From Acidimicrobiia bacterium (GTDB lineage: Bacteria; Actinomycetota; Acidimicrobiia; Spongiisociales; UBA5794), in NCBI GenBank assembly GCA_013001485.1, contig JABDMN010000331.1, forward strand, positions 1 to 12,733: a DNA stretch of 12,733 nt, given 5' to 3'. Position numbers and translations under genes: made by a program. Position 1 is the stretch's first letter; the number at the start of each line of letters is the position of its first letter. This document shows positions 11,715 to 12,733 of this stretch, piece after piece. The notes beneath the pieces were generated by a model. It made no database searches. It worked only from the letters and a program-made list of their open reading frames with translations, and was not told the origin of the DNA.

Positions 11715-12733
11715 TCAGGCAGCCTCGCTGGTGTCTGCAGTTTCCTCACGTCCCAACAACCAGTCGACGGTCTTCCTGGTGCGCGCAAATCCGTCGATCT
11801 GCAGCATGTAGAGCGAGGGAATGAGAAACAAAGTAATCGCGGTCGCAAACAATATTCCGAAACTGAGCGAGATCGCCATCGGGATGACGTACTGCGCCTG
11901 CACACTACGCTCGAGCATGATTGGCATCAGACCCGCCGCTGTAGTGAACGACGTTAGGACAATTGCCCTGAATCGCATTGTCCCTGAGTCAATTACAGCC
12001 TGTTTCAGGGACGCCCCGGCCAGGCGGGCCTTGTTGATGAAGTCCACCATGATCAGGCTGTCGTTGACGACAACTCCCGCCAGGGCAACTATCCCGAAGA
12101 GCGAGAACATGCTGACGGCTTTGCCCATTACGATATGCCCGATGACAGCACCGATCAGGCCGAATGGAATGACCGACATGATTACCAGTGGCTGCGCGTA
12201 GGAGTGCAACGGAATAGCGATGAGTGCATAGATCAGGAACAGGGCCGCGATTGAAGCGACGGTTAGGTTACGTATGAGGTCCTGCTCCTCCTGGCTGGCT
12301 CCTTCAAGTCCGTAGCTGACCCCGGCATGACGGGACAGGAGCCCGGGGATGAATTCTTCGTTAATCGAACTGATGACCTCTCCGGGTTCGACGATTTCCG
12401 GATCGATGTCCGCGGAAACGGTGACGGTCCGCGCCCGATTCTGGCGCGTGATATTCGTGTAGCTGCTGCCAAACGAGACTTCCGCCACCGATTCGAACGG
12501 TACTTCCGCGCCCTCGGGCGTGCGGATCCGCATGTTTTCCAGGTCGGCTATGGACCGGCGCTCATCGAGGGGATACCTGACCATCACGCGCAGATCGTCT
12601 TTGCCGCGTTGTATACGCTGCGCTTCCTCGCCGTAGAAAGCCTGCCGCACCTGCCTGCCGAGCGACGCCTGCGTTAATCCCAGCGCCTCGGCGTCAGGCT
12701 TGATAGTCAGCCGGATCTCCTTGCCGCCTGTAT
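11715..12733 (-). CDS. RND efflux transporter permease, C-terminal part (cut by window edge)
   Basis: 338 residues are visible; the start lies beyond 12733. These are inner-membrane proton-driven pumps that work with a periplasmic adaptor and an outer-membrane channel. The first 140 residues are the second periplasmic (porter/docking) loop: KPDAEALGLTQASLGRQVRQAF, then a YPLDERRSIADLENMRIRTPEG section and the SYGLEGASQEEQ end of the loop. Five membrane helices follow, matching TM8-TM12, including FGLIGAVIGHIVMG, the GIVALAGVVVNDSLIMVDFI helix, and the SFTTAAGLMPIMLE and SFGILFATAITLFLIPSLYM helices. The tail LLGREETADTSEAA is short and cytoplasmic. The proton-relay aspartates in TM4 are outside the window, so drug versus metal specificity cannot be told, though the motifs look most like the HAE1/AcrB-type superfamily. 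No adaptor gene is visible downstream. Confidence 0.9.
   Translation of the reverse strand, partial: TGGKEIRLTIKPDAEALGLTQASLGRQVRQAFYGEEAQRIQRGKDDLRVMVRYPLDERRSIADLENMRIRTPEGAEVPFESVAEVSFGSSYTNITRQNRARTVTVSADIDPEIVEPGEVISSINEEFIPGLLSRHAGVSYGLEGASQEEQDLIRNLTVASIAALFLIYALIAIPLHSYAQPLVIMSVIPFGLIGAVIGHIVMGKAVSMFSLFGIVALAGVVVNDSLIMVDFINKARLAGASLKQAVIDSGTMRFRAIVLTSFTTAAGLMPIMLERSVQAQYVIPMAISLSFGILFATAITLFLIPSLYMLQIDGFARTRKTVDWLLGREETADTSEAA

Noticed and set aside
1..12733. CRISPR arrays, rRNA, tRNA or prophage genes
   Set aside because: None seen on either strand. The only regular repeats are the protein-coding ones and the REP-like element.

Overview
The window looks like chromosomal DNA of a high-GC Gram-negative bacterium, most likely a gammaproteobacterium. 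The evidence is a lipoprotein signal, an outer-membrane beta-barrel, an RND efflux permease, a GlyGly-type C-terminal signal and a REP-like palindrome. Genus cannot be set from the sequence alone.

Layout from left to right. Positions 1-434 are non-coding or decayed sequence holding a REP/RAYT-type palindrome. Positions 435-1292 (+) encode a YbaY-like lipoprotein with an unrecognised cysteine-containing C-terminal half. It converges on a single 9.4-kb gene on the minus strand (1384-10785), which dominates the window. That gene encodes a 3133-residue exported protein: signal peptide, seven delta-60 repeats (probably a beta-propeller), about 20 tandem Calx-beta domains, one Ig-like domain, a GlyGly-CTERM-like segment, a second signal-peptide-like segment, and an 8-strand OmpA-like barrel. 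Just upstream (10817-10929, minus) is a clear class I cyclic-di-GMP riboswitch (GEMM-I). Its aptamer ends about 18 nt before the Shine-Dalgarno of the giant gene.

Positions 10930-11714 are a scrambled junction. They hold a small collagen-like open frame, the 3' end of a decayed IS3-family element with its right inverted repeat, and a short piece of the start of a rarD-like transporter gene. The last 1 kb (11715-12733, minus) is the C-terminal third or so of an RND efflux permease that runs off the window.

The main biological reading is that the second messenger c-di-GMP, acting through an RNA switch, controls one very large Ca2+-dependent repeat protein that is probably displayed on the cell surface. 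The protein appears to carry its own barrel, seemingly from fusion of an adhesin-like gene with a neighbouring outer-membrane protein gene. The efflux gene and the lipoprotein gene show no direct link to this system. The remnants and a near-identical 19-bp/18-bp repeat at both ends suggest that the block was placed here by rearrangement, but that is inference.
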